64,000 bases of DNA from assembly GCA_965224605.1 (NCBI GenBank), contig CBDCZP010000006.1:124001-188000 (forward strand). Reading direction: 5' to 3'. The notes under the pieces are model-generated. The model had not been told where the DNA came from and made no database searches. It saw only the letters and a program-made list of their open reading frames with translations. Positions 62,959-64,000 of this stretch are shown here, in pieces. The DNA is from HyVt-477 sp965224605 (GTDB taxonomy: Bacteria; Pseudomonadota; Gammaproteobacteria; Thiotrichales; Thiotrichaceae). Position numbers and translations under genes: made by a program. Positions within the stretch are counted from its first letter, which is position 1. The number at the start of each line of letters is the position of its first letter.

Positions 62959-64000
62959 CTAGCTTTCAACACTTTGAGGATGCTGAAACATGTTATCAGC
63001 ATCGTATCGTCGTTTTAGTTGTTGCAAACGGGGATAGTTTTTGCCGTAATAGGACTGTTGCCAATTGGGAAGATCAATATCTGGATAATTTCTATAGTGC
63101 TTGTTAATTCCGTTTCCGGCGAGCATGGTTTGGATTACTTGCACGCTTTTAATAGCTCTAGCGCCTTGCGATGCCTTATCCCAATAAACTTGTAACTCTC
63201 CCAAAAACAGCTCTTTCCTGTGCGGGTAGGCTGCACTTGTTTCCAGTTGGGAGTTGTTAATTGCCCCCCCTAGAGTATTAATCTGTAATAACATACCGCG
63301 TTGTTGACGCATGCGTTGATGCATCTTGAGAAATACTTTATCCAAGTTTTTAAATGACTGGTAGTAACCCGCAGATACGTTTTTAAAATACAGTGGGCCT
63401 GGGCGTCCTTGATAGCGTTCGAGTGCTTCTAATAAAGGCTGCTTGCTCGGTGGATATACTCTGCTTGCTTTTGTTTTTAGTTTGCCCAATATCGATGTTA
63501 GTGCAGCGGAGGGTTGCTCTTTTGTATCGGTGACTAATATCGTCAATGCTTTATGGCCTAATATGTAAGAGCCATAACAACTGTCAGGTAATGTTTCCAT
63601 AAGCTTGAACCACAATTGTGCAAGCTGCTTGGCTTTGTTTGAATCCAGTCGGTAGAACTTGAACAGATAGGAAGTGAAATTACTCGGAGCGGGCTGTGTC
63701 TTAAAAACGAATTGTGTGGTGACACCATAATTACCATTACCACCGCCTTTGCTACCCCATAATAATTCATCATTCCCTCTGGATTGATGGATGTTTGCTT
63801 TGCCATCCACTAATCGTGTCGTCAACAAATGATCACAGGTCAAACCCATCTCTCTGGCAAAGAATCCATAACCTCCCCCCAGTGTCAGCCCACCCAAGCC
63901 GACACCTCCGCATGAACCTGCCGGTAAGAGTCGGTTGAATCCAGCCAGATACGCATAGACGTCAGCCAGTTTACATCCGGGTTCAGCGGTTAATGTTTTA
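62959..64000 (-). CDS. FAD-dependent oxidase of the berberine-bridge type (5' end outside window)
   Basis: The reverse strand runs open to the window edge. GSCGGVGLGGLTLGGGYG holds the FAD-binding PP-loop with the cysteine that in bicovalent relatives attaches the flavin. SKGGGNGNYGVTTQFVF is the second conserved block. The C-terminal BBE domain ends YYGKNYPRLQQLKRRYDADNMFQHPQSV. These enzymes oxidise alcohols or sugars in the cytoplasm or periplasm. The N-terminus with the histidine anchor and any signal peptide is not visible. Confidence 0.85.
   Translation of the reverse strand, partial: KTLTAEPGCKLADVYAYLAGFNRLLPAGSCGGVGLGGLTLGGGYGFFAREMGLTCDHLLTTRLVDGKANIHQSRGNDELLWGSKGGGNGNYGVTTQFVFKTQPAPSNFTSYLFKFYRLDSNKAKQLAQLWFKLMETLPDSCYGSYILGHKALTILVTDTKEQPSAALTSILGKLKTKASRVYPPSKQPLLEALERYQGRPGPLYFKNVSAGYYQSFKNLDKVFLKMHQRMRQQRGMLLQINTLGGAINNSQLETSAAYPHRKELFLGELQVYWDKASQGARAIKSVQVIQTMLAGNGINKHYRNYPDIDLPNWQQSYYGKNYPRLQQLKRRYDADNMFQHPQSVES

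Overview
The window is a 64-kb chromosomal segment of an AT-rich gammaproteobacterium. The evidence is the gene content and neighbourhoods: queG close to tsaE, rof next to arfB, znuA divergent from znuCB, and a hisBHAFE-tatABC run. A PPi-type phosphofructokinase, several giant secreted adhesin-like proteins and many dispersed small palindromes would fit a marine sulfur- or methane-oxidising lineage such as Thiotrichales or Methylococcales. That placement is inference.

Layout. 1-7.1 kb is housekeeping: tsaE (partial), a methyltransferase, queG, purD, a small lipoprotein, hemW and rsmA. 7.2-15.2 kb carries two large cell-envelope proteins. One has a Met/Pro-rich region, about 20 thrombospondin type 3 calcium repeats and a C-terminal OmpA domain. 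The other has a barrel-like N-terminus, a central OmpA domain and seven tandem Ig/cadherin-like repeats. 15.3-21.5 kb holds a thioredoxin-like protein, membrane proteins, a SixA-like phosphatase, the zinc importer znuABC and a GNAT-like protein. 21.6-24.6 kb holds a candidate structured RNA, an internally deleted rtcB remnant, a small basic gene whose intrinsic terminator lies inside its reading frame, an NfeD/slipin pair and a lipoprotein. 24.7-33.6 kb holds a 2105-residue vWA/GEVED/SdrD-B adhesin, a decayed fragment of a paralogue, and trhO. 33.9-44.9 kb holds an ankyrin protein, def, the tat and his genes, rnd, an asparaginase-like protein, a rhodanese, rof and arfB. 44.9-53.4 kb holds an outer-membrane barrel, an ICMT-like methyltransferase, a TfoX-domain protein, and a lipid-export-like module (LolA-like protein, MMPL/RND transporter, TetR) with two matching TetR-type operators, followed by PPi-PFK.

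53.7-62.9 kb is the accessory region. It contains a complete type II-C CRISPR-Cas locus: tracrRNA on the minus strand, then cas9-cas1-cas2 on the plus strand, then a 24-repeat array. The orientation of the tracrRNA implies that crRNAs are read on the minus strand, opposite to the cas genes. Two AAA/DUF4143 ATPase genes flank the locus, each with a distinctive repeated or palindromic element just upstream. The array itself is irregular: several spacers are only 2-16 nt long and some repeats are truncated. The window ends inside a berberine-bridge-type flavoprotein oxidase.

The most unusual items are the in-frame terminator that would make a nonstop mRNA (22.3 kb), the five 11-nt elements at an exact 22-nt period (53.74-53.84 kb), the eroded CRISPR array, the internally deleted mini-RtcB and the structured RNA beside it, and the two-operator TetR circuit.
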